DNA of 64,000 bases from Oreohelix idahoensis (GCA_024509875.1 JAMPIV010018971.1:318501-382500), one strand, 5' to 3'. Shown: positions 49,031-61,990, counted from the stretch's first letter. Notes: generated from the sequence alone by a model not told the origin. Program-made: numbers and translations.

Positions 49031-50383
49031 ACATTTAACAGATTAAATCGAAGTTACATTTGTAACATTACAAATAACAAAATTTAATAATCACTTTAGG
49101 TTTAACAGTTTGAAAATAATTTGTATAGTTATGGCTAAAGAAAAGCTATCATCCTCGTATTTGGGGATTGCGAAAAGGGTTAAGAAGTTCAAGTGGCAGC
49201 ATATGTTTGAACTTAGCTGCCAATGGCGGTTCTGTCTTTTCACACTGATCACTCGTCTCTGGTCAAGGTTGTCGGGTGTAGCTCGTCTCCCAGAAACTTC
49301 AAGGAAAGTCTACACAGTGCGTCCTTCGTCTTATAACGGCGGCCACTGATCCCGTCTTGTTCCAGAAATAGTACGTTCTGCTGATACCACCACTAAGCCA
49401 ATCCTGGCTACAGACTTGTCGCACAGATAAATAAAAGAGACGAATCGGTCTCTTACAACACGTGTCTTGGATTTCTTTTAATTTTACAATAGATTGCCCC
49501 TTCTGATTCCGTGTTTCTTCCAATTCATAGTTCCAGTGTTCCTTATTAAAATTTGAAAGAGATTTTCTGTGCTTTATAAGTCTTATCTGGTTCTCCAATA
49601 AAAGGTCCGGATAACAATTAGGAATTAGGAATCTAGTTTTCACTGTGGTGAGGTCTGATGTTGTCTTGGCGAGCCTGCAAATCCCAGAGAAATAAAACTC
49701 TGAAATTGTCAGCCTATATTCCCTCCAATGATGTTATGAATCTAATCAGAAAGATCCAATCATTTCAAACAGGTCGGGTGTGGCACTTTCAAAATAGTTC
49801 CTACAGGGAACATTTTCTCAAAAGGTCACGTCTATCATATATGGTAATGTGGTGTCTTGCACACACTCTCACCAACACATTTGTAGACTCATATTGTCTA
49901 AAATGTCATAAATCCATGATTACTTTTTTAACCAAGGACCGGAAGCTAATATATCACATTTATCTGCCCGCATGCACGGGTTATCATGTGTTTCGCCAGA
50001 CAAAAAATCTGGTTCTATTCAACCTCCTTGGATAACCAAGCCCCGCCGCTTGAAAGGGTGGTCAGACCGATATTGTGATAAAATATTATCGCCAGCCGGG
50101 TCACCAAACCTGGCGAAGCGTAAATACGTCTGAGGAGTGGTAAACAATAAGATACGCATTACTCCCGTAGCAATTACTGCCATAGGGGAGTGGTGTGTTA
50201 GAGACTTCACTATGCTATGTCCATCATAGAGCAAAATAGTGAAAATACAAATGAAAATGCATGAGTTATGCCAAATAAAAGCGATGAATAAGAAAAATGA
50301 AGAAAAAGAATGGATACTGCCGGAGGGCTGAATGTGTGAGAGATCACACAAAAGAGCATGTTCAGACGTTTTGTCACAGTGAT

Positions 50384-50559
50384 AAGAAACAATTGTTAGC
50401 TGACAATTTAACAACGGATAACAATTTTAACCATGAGATTCTTGAAATCATTTTAACATTTTTATATGTTCAGTAAATTAAATAATTTATCATTTTGCAG
50501 CGTGTTTATGCATAAAAGAAAGCATAAAATGTGTGATTAATCTCAAAATAATAGTTGCA
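50384..50559. other. Unassigned flank
   Basis: AT-rich, no feature. Confidence 0.4.
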
Positions 50560-50910
50560 GTATTTGAGATCTTGAAGACGAGGATGTATAAAAGAATGGG
50601 TCGCGTCTCACGGAAAGAGAAAACCAAACTAAAACAACTACAGAGGTCCTAGAAAACATAGGACTTAAAGAATTAATGAAGGAGATCAGAATTTCATAGC
50701 AAAAATATGTTGGTCACATGAAGAGACATAACAACTTACTGAAGACCATAACAGAAGGAAGCGTGGAAAGCAAACGTGCAAGAGGAAGACAGTGCTATAA
50801 GTGGGAAGATAACATCAAGTGATGGGCAAGAAATAGTCTATCAGAATGAACTATTAAAATACGAGACAGAAGGCGTTGGAGATCCATTACAGCCGACGAT
50901 GATGACCAGA
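50560..50910 (+). pseudogene. RTE-like LINE C-terminal fragment
   Basis: DNA-level match to 38,270-38,580: AGAAGAATGGG/AAAAGAATGGG, GAGGTCCTAGAAAA, AGACCATAACAGAAGG, GCAAACGTGCAAGAGGAAGA, GGCGTTGGAGAT. Stops and frameshifts are present. Confidence 0.8.
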
Positions 50911-51839
50911 TGCAGAGTGTGATTCCATCAACACAGAGAGGGGTAGAACTGCCAGTTTCTTGTTTCATAGTAGGTTGCTCTTACACTGGTCACCATTCAA
51001 TTTATTTTCGTTGTTGGTTTTTTTTTTTAAAATGATCTTTATTTGCATTCCATTTCAGTTTACAGAATATGTACATTTTACAACAAGGAACATGAGAAAA
51101 AGTTTCATGGCAAATAAAGACTCCTCTGTTCTCGCAAGTTCTTTTGTACACATGCATACCCAAATGTTTGAGTTTATATGTTCAAAACCAAGGGCTTTGG
51201 TACGTATAAAACCCGAGAAAAAATATTGTGAAGAAAAGGAAACAGGATGTACATATTGGGTACACATATGTATAACCATATACATACATATTCTAAAACC
51301 CATATTCATTACATATCTTTAGATGTTAATGAAAGCTTCTTGGTGTGACATACATGGAGAGAAGTGCAATAATAAAGGTCGCATGCCCGCACACACTCAA
51401 ATAAAACGAAAGGTAAGACTGTGTTCCGAAGATAAGCCAGTACAATCTGGTTTTCGTAAACAAAGATGCCTAGGAGGCACACTAGGTGGACAAGGGAGAG
51501 AGGGAAGCTATTGAAAGACCAAGTTTAACGGGGGGTGGTCAGTATGTGTTGCACAACGCGTTTATCTCACGTGTGGGCAGGTTTCAACCAAGGATGCAAT
51601 AGTTTAGCTCACTCTGCTGAGTAGCCACGAGGACCTAGCACACACTGTCACGAAGAGACCAGCCGGGAGTTAAAGGAGTATTTTGAAGCAGTAACACAAG
51701 GGGTGTTGAGAAAGGATTTTCCCCCATTTTTTTTTTACATACATTTACATTATTGATACACATATGAAATACCATATGCAACAATGCACAAACATATTGA
51801 CATTTCCAACATCCAAAAAATTATTAATACACATCTGAT
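50911..51839. other. No recognisable gene
   Basis: The 120- and 84-codon frames at 50,960-51,322 are AT-rich and motif-free. Sequence like TTTATTTGCATTCCATTTCAG with many ATGTACAT words may be repeat 3' UTR. Confidence 0.4.
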
Positions 51840-54800
51840 GCATTGTCCCTGCCATCAATGGTACCTATACCTTGTAGCGGTATGGCAGCTTGTGTACCCT
51901 GACAATCCCCAGACCTATGCCAGTGGGAGATTTACTCCTGGTAGGTTCAACCAAGCTGGACTGGTCTGCGTGGGTAGGGATCAGACAAAAGCTGGTACTC
52001 TAGTCCTCCAGGATGGGGGTTTTAGCACAGGGCCGACACCCCTGTCTATGTAAAAAACCGCACATGTTACGGAAACGGCAACAGATGAAAAAACCTTGAT
52101 GCGGGATGGACATCCGGAGTCTCAGGCTCGTATGACTGACAGTGGTGAAAGTCGAAAGGAAGCCATTGGCATGAAAACGGATGCCCTGACCGCAAAACAC
52201 GAAACCAGAATTGGTTTTTGGAACGTCAGAACTATGAATGAGGCAGGGAAGCTGAGACAAATCACAGCAGAGATGACGAACTATAAATTACATATCCTGG
52301 GAATAAGCGAGAGCAGATGGACAGGGATGGGGAGAATAAAAACAGCTACAGAGGAAACAGTACTGTATTCTGGTAGAGAGGATGGTCAGCACAACGAAGG
52401 TGTAGCCAATATCCTGAAGAAAGGAATGGAAAGGTCTTTACTGGAATGGAAACCCATCAACAACAGACTGATAAGAGCAAGACTGAGAGGGAGATTCACC
52501 AACACCACAATTATGCAATGTTATGCACCAACAAACGACAGCGATGAAGAGATCAAGGACGAGTTCTATCAACATGTACAAAAGGAAATAGAAACTGCAC
52601 CCAGCTACGATCTTATTATAGTAATGGGAGACCTAAATGCGAAAGTTGGAACACACAATAATTATAACGAAAGAGTAATGGGGAAATGCGGCAGTGGAAC
52701 AGTAAATGATAATGGGGACAAATTAATAAGCTTCTGCAGTATTAACAACCTAGTCATTGGAGGAACACTTTTTCCACACAAAGATGTGCACAAGTTAACA
52801 TGGGAATTACCAAACGGACGAGACAGAAGCCAGATAGATCACATAATGATCAATGGCAGATGGAGACATGCACTACAAGACGTGAAAGTAAGAAGAGGCG
52901 CAGACGTGGGAAGTGATCATCACCTAGTAGTAGCAAGACTGAAGGTGAAACTCAGAGCTGCTCGACCAGTTGCAGTCAAACAGAAAAGATATAACATCAT
53001 GAAACTTAAGGACCCCCTCACCAGAAAAGCTTTCGTGGTCGACGTAAAGAGACGATATCAGATTACCAAAAGGCAGGAAAGAACAGAGACCGATGATGTC
53101 GACCAGAAATTCAACACCATCTCAACAATATACAAGGAAAGCAGCAAGTCATGCTTGGGATTTCAGGAAAGAAAGAGCCAAGACTGGATAACACCAGAAA
53201 CGCTAAACACCATAGCGAAGAGAAAGGAAATGAAAAGAAAGAAAACAGAAGCTAAGTCTCCCAGGTTAAAGGCAATATATAGTGAACAGTACAGTCAGCT
53301 GGACAAGCAAGTAAAACGTCAAACCCGTGGTAACAAAAGGACATTTCTGGATGACCTTGCAAGACAGGCAGAAGAGCCAGCACTGAGAAATGAACAATAC
53401 ACAGGTTATAAAATAACTAAAACTATCAGTGGAAAACGGGGTGCAAACTACATAACGTTAGTAAGAGTCAAGCAAGGAAATCTCATCATCACAGCACAGG
53501 GGCAGGAAACAAGATGGACAGAGCACTTCAGAGAAAAACTTAATAAGGAACCACCAGAGACTCAGCTGAATGTTCCTGAGGCTGAAAGTGACTTAGACGT
53601 AAATACAGACATCCCACGGAAAGAAGAAATCATCACGGCTATCAAAGGGTTAAAAAATTGAAAAGCACCTTGTCACGACAATCTAAATGCTGAGTTATTC
53701 AAGGCAGACCCTGAACTAGCAGCAGAACTATTAGAACCACTATTTGCACAAGTCTGGGAAACTGGAACAACACCAACAGAGTGGAGTAAAGGAATAATTG
53801 TCAAATTGCCCAAGAAGGGCGACCTTGCAGACTGCAACAACTGGAGAGGAATTACTCTCCTCTCAGTTCCCAGCAAAATTCTAGGCAGGATAATCATCCA
53901 GAGAATTTCAAAAGCAGTTGACCATAAACTGAGGAAAGAACAAGCGGGCTTTAGAAAGAACAGAAGATGTGCAGATCATATATTTACCCTCAGGAACATT
54001 ATAGAGCAGTGCTCAGAATGGCACTGTACATTAACTTTGTTGATTTTGAAAAGGCTTTCGACAGCATACACAGGGACTGCCTATGGAAAATACTGAGGGC
54101 TTATGGAATTCCCAGCCGCATTGTTTCCATCATAAAAAGCCTATATTCTAACTTTACGTGCAGTGTCGGATTGAGTAATGTAACTTTCGAAGAAAAAACA
54201 GGAGTACGACAGGGATGCCCCTTCAACAACATTATTTTTAACAGCCATAGATTGGGTGATGTGCCAGACAACATAGGGCAGTCCAAGAGGAATTAGAGGG
54301 ACAACATTTCCTACACTGGAAGACCTGGAATATGCAGATGACATTGCACTACTCGCGCATTCACATCAACACATTCAAGACAAAACCGATAGACTGAATA
54401 AGTATGGCCAGCAGGTTGGCCTGAACATCAATCTGAAGAAGACAGAGGTCATGACACTAAATGTGGGCAATCCTGAGCCAATAACTGTAAGGAACCAGAA
54501 GTTAGAACAGACAGACACATTTACTTACCTAGGATGCATAGTAACACCTGACGGCGGAACAAGCAAGGACATTAACAACAGAATGAATAAAGCGAGAACA
54601 GCCTTTGCTATTCTCAACAACATTTGGAAGTCTTCCCAGTACAGCACAAACACCAAATTAAGGCTGTATGAGAGCTGTGTACTTTCTGTGCTTCTCTATG
54701 GTGCGGAATGTTGGAGAGTAACAGAGAAGGAAATGTAGAAACTGTCCTCCTTCCACACAATCTGTCTAAGGAAAATTCTCCGACTCTTATGGCCAAACAC

Positions 54801-55165
54801 CACCAGCAACCAAGAACTACTTATTCGGAGTAACCAGGAAGACATGCACACCATCATAGCTAGCAGACGCTGGAGTTGGGTTGGCCACGTCCTCAGAAAG
54901 GACCCTGATACCATCACAAGAACAGTTATGCTATGGACCCCCGAGGGAAAGCGAAAGAGAAGCCGACCAAAAACAACTTGGCGGAGAACTGTGGAAGCCG
55001 AGATGCAAAGAATGAACCAGAGTTGTGGCACTGTACGAAGGATGGCCGTCGACCGAGCAAGGTGGAATCAATTTGTTGCTGCCATACAGGACGCCACCAG
55101 GCGTGATGGCCGCTGACTGCTTTGACGGTTGGCGGTTATGGATCAAAGAGAAGAGAGAGAGATGC
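51840..55165 (+). mobile_element. Nearly full-length RTE-like LINE
   Basis: Coding 52,099-55,116, preceded by a GC-richer leader and followed by a short tail ending GGATCAAAGAGAAGAGAGAG. The 5' limit is a guess, placed where GC-rich sequence begins. 3' fragments of the same family lie at 28,864-29,215 and 35,090-35,205. Confidence 0.75.
52099..55116 (+). pseudogene. LINE polyprotein: AP endonuclease and reverse transcriptase
   Basis: Domains in order. Endonuclease/exonuclease/phosphatase-type nuclease, with RIGFWNVRTMNEAGK, LGISESRWTG, MGDLNAKVG, SQIDHIMIN and GSDHHLVVA; then a basic linker; then RT with NWRGITLLSVPSKIL, KEQAGFRKNR, NFVDFEKAFDSIH, GVRQGCPF and the catalytic LEYADDIALLA at ~54,325; then a thumb (FTYLGCIVTPDGG) and C-terminus (WVGHVLRKDPDTI). 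The nuclease nicks the target and RT copies the element there. The N-terminal 521 codons are intact. Breaks: TGA at 53,659, a frameshift near 54,015, a frameshift near 54,235, TAG near 54,275 and TAG at 54,736. The nuclease most resembles the RTE/BovB group, by recognition of motifs only. Confidence 0.88.
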
Positions 55166-55740
55166 ATTGTCCAAACGAAAGGCATTACACAATTGTCGAG
55201 CATACTTTTCCAAATAGACTATTTTCTCATATTTTCTTTCTTTTTTTTTCCTTTGGTTTCTTTTCATTTGTGGTGGTTCTTTATTTGAGACGTCATATCA
55301 AGCATGTGCATTTGCGAGATCAGAAAGTATTGATACATATACGTGTGTTAATGCATCTATAAATACATACAATTATACAGATGTGTATACATCACACTCA
55401 AGTTTAAGCACCAAAAAAAAAAAAAAAAAAACACTGGTGGTCTATTTTGCATACAGATCTTTGCTTCGTAAATTTAATTGATACATCTTTGTACAGAGTA
55501 CACAAAACTTATTACAAAAAAAGCACAGATGCTCACATGCATACCCATACACATAAAGGGTATTTCCATTGCTAAGATGGAAGACGATCCGGATAAAAAC
55601 ATCTTTGAGATTATAGGCGGAAAGGGGCGAGAGGCACATTGTACGGCCCATGTCAAGGAGATTGGCCAGTCTGCCGTGTTCTCAGTGGTGTTTAAGTTTC
55701 AGTTGTTGTAGTTTTCGATCCAGTGGCGCTTGGGCTTTAG
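55166..55740. other. No recognisable gene
   Basis: AT-rich, with poly-T at 55,229-55,248 and a poly-A of ~18 near 55,414. Probably LINE or repeat 3' sequence, unassigned. Confidence 0.4.
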
Positions 55741-55971
55741 CCCTTCGGCCCAATAACATGTAGCAATTTCATGAAGCTGGGGTTCCTGTGGACTTTCCTT
55801 CCCACCCGGTCAGACGCCAGACGCCAGTGCCATTTCAACTCCTTCCCATCCACAGAGGTTTTGTACGGTGTCTCTGCCCACACATATGCAATGGTCCAGT
55901 CATTCTATTCTGCCCCATCATCCTGTGGACTTTCCTTCCCACCCGGTCATAAGCCACACTTGCTTTAAACT
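55741..55971 (-). other. ITS2-like rDNA spacer
   Basis: Follows 5.8S on the minus strand. A 26-base word starting TGTGGACTTTCCTTCCCACC occurs twice, at 55,788 and 55,924. No 28S start is recognisable, so the rDNA piece ends within or just after ITS2. Confidence 0.6.
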
Positions 55972-56086
55972 CGCCGACCCTCGGACAGGAGTGGCCTGGT
56001 AATGGACCTGAGGCCGCCATATGCGTTCAAGATGTCGATGTTCAATGTGTCCTGCATTTCACATTAATTCACGCAGCTGGCTGCGC

Positions 56087-56121
<35 letters not shown>

Positions 56122-56127
56122 TTATAT
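55972..56127 (-). rRNA. 5.8S rRNA (probable pseudogene copy)
   Basis: The reverse complement contains the hallmark 5.8S blocks GCGGTGGATCACTCGGCTCG, TGCGTCGATGAAGAGCGCAG, GCTGCGTGAATTAATGTGAA, ACATTGAACATCGACA and CGCATATGGCGGCCTC, about 155 nt in all. One change sits in a nearly invariant place (GTGAAATGCAGG for GTGAATTGCAGG), and the extreme 5' end differs from the usual AACTCTAAGCGG. It lies in an rDNA fragment that lacks most of 18S, so it is unlikely to be a working unit. Confidence 0.9.
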
Positions 56128-56319
56128 TTATCTCTTGCTTTCACTCAGAGTGCGCGCCTTGCTGGCGACACACATCCAACACACAATAATAATTGCAACA
56201 AGCGTGCGATTTGCGAAGAGGAAAATCAAACGGGACGAGAGAAGACCGGGACGTGCGGCCGAGAGCTGGTCGGCCTCTTTAAGCCTCGCGGCCATGAGGA
56301 GCTCCCGCACCTTTCATCC
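56128..56319 (-). other. ITS1 remnant
   Basis: GC-rich spacer between 5.8S and the point where 18S similarity stops. The true 18S 3' end is absent, so the deletion breakpoint falls between 18S and ITS1. Confidence 0.65.
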
Positions 56320-56655
56320 ATAGGGCAGACATTTAAAAGATGCGTCGCCGGCACGTGAGGCCATGGGATTAGCACAAAGTTATCCAGAGACACTAGTGGG
56401 AACGCCGCGCCCCGCGAAGGGCAACGACGATTTGTTTTGAACTAATAAAATCGCTCTTTCCGCGGGGGTCGGAGCTTGGTAAGCATGTATTAGCTCTAGA
56501 ATTGCCACAGTTATCCAAGTAGGATCGTGTCATCTAAGGAACCTCGACTGATTTAATGAGCCATTCGTGGTTTCACCGAGAGACAGTGTAAACTTAGGCA
56601 TGCATGGCTTAATCTTTGGGACTAGCATATGACTACTGGCAGGATCAACCAGATA
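56320..56655 (-). rRNA. 18S rRNA 5' fragment (~336 nt), truncated
   Basis: The reverse complement begins TATCTGGTTGATCCTGCCAG, the universal 18S start with one change, and continues ATTAAGCCATGCATGCC, TCATTAAATCAGTCGAGGTT, AACTGTGGCAATTCTAGAGC and AAATGTCTGCCCTAT. At that point similarity stops abruptly. Near the start it reads CATATGCTAGTCCCAAAG where functional genes have CATATGCTTGTCTCAAAG. About 1.45 kb of 18S is missing, so it is a pseudogene. Alternative frames in this region are not proteins. Confidence 0.95.
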
Positions 56656-57050
56656 ATTGTCCGGACAGACGTGCATCTTCTTCGACCATCTCGCGCTCTC
56701 GCGCGGGAACGGAGACAGTGCTCTGTGGAGAGCAGATCCCGGAGGCCCCGATGATTTTATTCTTGCAAGAACCACTGGCCGTCTGCCGACAAGACTGTCC
56801 CATAGTCGGACAGGACGGGCCAAAAGCGACACCAGCTAATTGACTGCCGACCCATGGCTCATTGCGAGAGCGGGGCTTTTATCGAGACCGTTGTCGAGCC
56901 ACGATACGGAGATGCGACGGCTTGCTCACATCGCGACCGGGGATGCGATTTACGGAAACAGGAGCCAAACATGCACGGAACTACTGCCTCGCTAACCGGT
57001 GAACTGGGAGGGCCCGTTACCGGGATCACCACACGCAGTCTTTCTAGTTA
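56656..57050 (-). other. 5' external transcribed spacer of rDNA (inferred)
   Basis: GC-rich sequence directly upstream of the 18S start on the same strand, compositionally distinct from the AT-rich surroundings. Its assignment follows from position, since spacers are not conserved. Confidence 0.6.
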
Positions 57051-58149
57051 AAGACGTAAAACTTCAGCACACATCTTTCAGGAGGCTAGTAGGCACTGGC
57101 ACGGAGAAAAGGATAGTGGTACACAATGGGCTTGCCGCTTCTAGGCCACTCCCTTAAGATATAGTAGTGACAGGAGGGTTATTCCGTAGTATAGGGGAGG
57201 AAAGTTAGGACCCTTAAAAAAAACAACAAGAAAAATAACCCTATTCCTCATATTCATACTCCATGAAGATTTACTTGTAAATGTCGGCAAATACCGGCCA
57301 AAAAAGGTAACAATTGTTTTTTATTTTTTTGCTTGTTTTACCCCTCGTGCGTACGCACACATTTATACACCTTCTTTCGTGCATCCTTACAATATTTATT
57401 TAACGTCAATCAAACCAAACATGAAAAAAAAATACAAATAATTTGTTCGTATGCACTTTCGTGCGTACACACACACACATGTACGCACGAACGCACGCAC
57501 GCACGCACAAGCACACACACACACACAAACACACACAAACACACACGTTTACTTCTGCAGAAAGAAAAAACTACACATGTACATATGCATTAAAAATTTA
57601 CAGATAATAATAATAGATAAAGAAAAAAAAATAATAATTTAAAGGCAGGCTTCTCTCTGCGGACATGACAAAAAAAAAAGAAAAATTTTAAAATGCACAC
57701 TCTCACACGTGTACTTAAGATAAAAATATTGGGTGATGGAGTACCTCACCTATAGCGTTGCGTGTGTGTGTTGGGGTGAGGATTTGTAGTAAAGAAGGGG
57801 GTGGGGAAGTTAGGAAAAATATCTAGACACAGGTGATGGAGTACCTCGTAATTAGAAGTGAGGGGGGGGGGGGGTTTGAAGAACAGCCGGAGAAGGTAGC
57901 ATGTATAAACTAAAGGCTTGGATTTAAGAAAATTTAGTGGGTCAAGGATCCAGGATTTGGGTTACAGGTATCTGGTGGTAGTGGGCAGGTTTTAAAATAC
58001 GCGTCGCTCGCTGGAGGAACAAATGTAGGAAAAGGGCTTTGCGGATTATTTTGTAGTCAAATACTACTTTAATGCGACATGTCTATATTCATTAACGAAA
58101 TTCCGAGAGCAAAAACATAAATTTTAAATGGATGTCTGGTAGTGTCTTG
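57051..58149. other. No gene; simple repeats
   Basis: (CA)n and (CGCA)n at 57,466-57,548, a 13-base G run at 57,862-57,874, and a repeated phrase GTGATGGAGTACCTC at ~57,734 and ~57,834. It may include rDNA intergenic spacer or LINE 3' UTR. Confidence 0.5.
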
Positions 58150-59960
58150 GGAATTTCATTAAATATAATGGCTGTGAAAATGTCTGTTTTTTATTTCGTA
58201 TGTGTGTCCAGTATGTCTTGTAAGATTTTATGTGCTGGTATAATTGTACTACATTTATAGAAAATGTGTTCCTCACTTTCCTATACATTTGCCTGGCACA
58301 TCTTGCATCGTGATTTTCGTTTTAATCTGTGTGCTGCTCTTTCTGTGGTTGGTGCCATGTTATATGAAAATCGATATGTTACTTCTCTGGCTTTTGGTCC
58401 GATGCTTTTGTTGTGAAGATTGGTGAAAATCTCAGTGTAATCTGTTATAAAATAATGCAACCTTTTTTAATTCTAAGGTGTAAAGGTGGTGCTTGTAACC
58501 TGATTAAGAGTTTGTACATTTTGTTTGTTTTCTGGTTAATTAAAATTTCGTGTCGTATATACCGTACAGTTTCATGTTTGATGTTGACGTTAAATCAAAG
58601 GGAAAATCCGCTTTATTTTTCCTTCTGCCGATACCCATAATTGTAGACTTCTGGACATTTAATTTTAACCCACTACCTTTACCAAAAAGCGTGAATGTGT
58701 CTAGAATATTTTGTATAGACCTACCATTTGGGGAAAGAAGGTAGTATCGTCTGCGTAGGCAAGCAACTTTTTTCCCCCTTTACCCTGAATAAAAGTGCCT
58801 CTGATAGTACTGTATTGTCTAATTTTCTCTAGCAGTGGTTCTAGAGCGAGTACATAGAGTAGAGGAGAAAGGGGACACCCCTGCCTAACAGATCTTGTCA
58901 GTCTGAAGGGCCCAGTAAATAAATGATTTACCAAAACCTTGCTTTCATGTGTTGTGTATATAAATTCAATCCACTTTCTGAAGTATTCACCAATGTTGCA
59001 GTGTAGTAACGTTTTATGGAGGTATGAGTGGGATATTCGGTCAAAATCTTTTTCCTGGTCTAGAGATAGGATTGACGACTGGCAATCTTTCTCATGTGTG
59101 TAGATGATGAAGTCTCTTATGAATCGTGCGTGCAGATGAATGTTTATGTGCTGGACACTACACTGTTGGTCTTCGTGTATAAGTGTAGCCATGAACGGTT
59201 TGAGTTTGTTTGTGAGTGTTTTTGCTAAAATTTTATAGTCGATGTTGAGGAGTGATATTGGTCTGTAGTTTTTAAACTGTGTTTTGTCCGGGTCCGTCTT
59301 TGGGGATTAGAGTGATGTATGACAGGTTGAATCTAGATAGAAATTCCTTTGTTTTAGAAAGATTCTGAATGTACCCTAAGTAGGAGAGAGCCTAAAATGG
59401 GGAAGAAATGTTTGTAGAATTCAGCCGTGAGTCCGTCTGGTCCTGGTGACTTGCCTTTTTGCATTCCATTTACTGCGTGTGTTATGTATTCTAGGGTCAG
59501 TTCTGCATCAAGAGATTGTTTATCTTTGTTGCTCAGTTTCTTAGTGTATTGCATAAAAGTGTCCTGTATGTATGGTTGTATTCCTTCTTCTGTGTAAAGA
59601 TTTCTATAGTAGTCCTCAAAGGTTTGTGCTATATGTTGTACCTGCGTCTGTATGTCTCCATGTGAGTCAACTATATGGCCTGTTTGCTTGATTCGCTGTA
59701 TGTTTTGTTCTATTGCCATGTATTGTTTGCTGGGTATCTCTTGTGTGATTGTGTTCAGTTTTGTCCGTAACAGAGCACCTCTTAATTAATCTATGGCGTT
59801 GATTTTGTTCTAATTCTTCCTGCTATGTAATGATGTGAGGTGCTGTTTTATCAATTAGAGTTGCGAGTTTGATGGCTTGTTCTTTTCCTGTCGTATTTTG
59901 TCTCTGTGAATCTTGGTTGTCAGTATTTGTGTTCTCTCGTGTTGTTGTATATGTTCAGTG
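58150..59960 (-). pseudogene. L1/Tx1-like LINE ORF2 fragment
   Basis: The minus strand shows reverse transcriptase motifs in order: GKSPGPDGLTAEFYK (~59,450), a decayed LIPKDGPGQ..YRPIS region (~59,260), LDQEKDFDRISHSYL (~59,050), SVRQGCPLSPLLYVLALEPL (~58,870) and LAYADDTTFF (~58,760), then, in a shifted frame, LNVQKSTIMG-type thumb. A C-terminal Cys-X-X...ESEEHIFYKC knuckle with an internal stop is readable at ~58,250-58,300. Several frameshifts and stops are present and the endonuclease is not recognisable. This is a different LINE lineage from the RTE-like ones in the window. It would copy its RNA at a nicked target. Confidence 0.82.
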
Positions 59961-60687
59961 GGTAATTCTTTTTGTGTAAATAAGAATGAGTTCCGTCATT
60001 TACTATATGTTTGTTTTATTTTGCAGCAGTGTGTTTGTTGAATTTCCAATAACAGGCACGCACATACACGTGACGACAGGTAAACACACAGACGTGGGAA
60101 AACTATAACAATGATATATATCTAGAACGAGCTGACCCAACACTATTATTAAGTTCAAGAGCGATTTTAATATCAGGAAAAAATCGGCTCACAACATCAA
60201 AGAAAGTACATCAAGGAGAATACATATACACATAGTCATAAAAATTCAAGGAAATGTTGCAAGGATGATAGCCCCGTTATAGTGTTAACTCTAGGTTTAG
60301 CCCGGCCCCGTTAAGAGAACAGATGATGGCGCCAGAGTCACAGATACATAGGGTTTGATTCTAAGAGTTTTCGTTGTTTTATCTCGTAATTATATGCACA
60401 GAGTTTGAAAACAAAAATCTGATTTAACCTAAGACAAAAACACAAGAACTCTAGCCTTAGCAACAAATTATGCAGATTGAAAAAAAAATGTAGGACAGCA
60501 ACCGGGTGTCAAAGATATAATAGTGAAAATATCACTCAAACCAGCGTACACTCATTCATTCCGCCATGGCTTCTCATACATGTACTCACGACTTTGCTCG
60601 CTGCCTCTTGGAACACACTGATTTTAGATCTTCACACAGACTCAAAAAAATGCAGTCTTCTGCCAAGAAGTCCCCAGTTCCAAAAGA
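59961..60687. other. Unassigned; may be the distal part of the LTR at 60,688-61,990
   Basis: No gene. A TGTTAACTCTAGG word at 60,283 could be the far end of the LTR (TG start), but the other copy at 1-1,735 does not extend this far, so it cannot be checked here. Confidence 0.35.
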
Positions 60688-61990
60688 CGTATTTAACTTG
60701 GAGTCTCCGGGAACGACTACTTGGGTGTGCAAATTTGTTCAATGTCTGATTAAGTCACCTAACAATTATTCCAGGCGCGGGAGTTAGCAGAGCACAGTGT
60801 CAATAGCGTAGGTTTCTAGAAATGATGAATGTCAGGTCGGTGCCTTCCCTCAGTATAGGATTCACTTTAGTCACACCACAGATTTGTCCACAAAAAATAT
60901 ATATATATCTAGTCGGGAAATGTTAGTTAATACTAGAAGTATTTCGCGCCACCAGGCAGAAAGATTACGTAGAGTTTTTCTAGAAGAAATTAAGATCTGG
61001 CTCCAAGGTCCAGTATTTATCATTACAGTCTTTGAAAAACCCGTTATTGGGATATAGTATTTCTGGCTAACTCGGGTTGCATATGCACTGTTTAGACCAG
61101 TGGTACTTAAGAAACCCACGTGGTTCAAAATAAGGACTGTCTATTTCTTCACAAGTATGGAAACTACTACTAGGTGCTGGTAAAGTTAGGGTCACCCCAA
61201 AACTTTCACTCAACCACAGAATTACAGGTAGTCGCACAACTTAAGAATAAAATGCTGAAAATATATCTGGAAGTCTAGAAGTTCGACAAATTGCCGAAAA
61301 CAAACTGAGATACTTCGCTAACAGCTATTCTGTTTACGAGCAACTGTGAGTCTATGAGCGAGAATCGAATCAAAGTTTCAAACTCGGGCCAATATCTTAA
61401 AATCAGACAAAGGGCCCAAACTTATTTCGCCAAGCGAAATTATCTCCCCTACTCCCAACATTTACGTCCGCTTAACGCGTGTCGTAACTGTCACCTACTG
61501 ACCACGATGTACGCGTGTCAGTTTCAAATCCCAGACAGCCTGACTCCAATGCAGGGCAGTTTTCACACTACAGCTGACCATGGCCCACAGTGAGCGCCGT
61601 GTCAGTTTGGGATTTTCCAGACAAATGTCTGGATACTGACCGGTGCAGATGTAAAGTATCACACCTCACCGGGACTTATGCCGAGAAGAAGCTCGCGCGC
61701 TCGGTGAGAATGTAGACGATTTGCTACGTCCTATGTTCAGCGAACCGACTTATCACGCCTTCTGACGCCCTGCAGCCCTGACATCTACGTAATCTCGTCC
61801 TAGCGCGATTCTCAGTTTTGAGAAAGAAACAGGTAAAGTTTGCGAATTATATGAAAATAATATTCGCAAAAACGAATGGATGAAAAATATACAGGAAAAA
61901 TGAAATACAGAGATAATAAAAGAGAGAAATTCGGGTGAAAGAATAGGAAGAAGATGTAGGAAATTAAATGAATATAAACCCTACGTGACA
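60688..61990 (-). repeat. 3' LTR of gypsy family 2
   Basis: Starts on the element strand TGTCACGTAGGG at 61,990, directly after a polypurine tract, and matches 1-1,735 throughout. It is shorter than that copy through internal AT-rich deletions. The distal boundary is not defined. Confidence 0.75.

Noticed and set aside
56021..57051. Several 60-100 codon frames in GC-rich DNA
   Set aside because: They overlap 18S, 5.8S and spacer rDNA, where the absence of stops follows from high GC.
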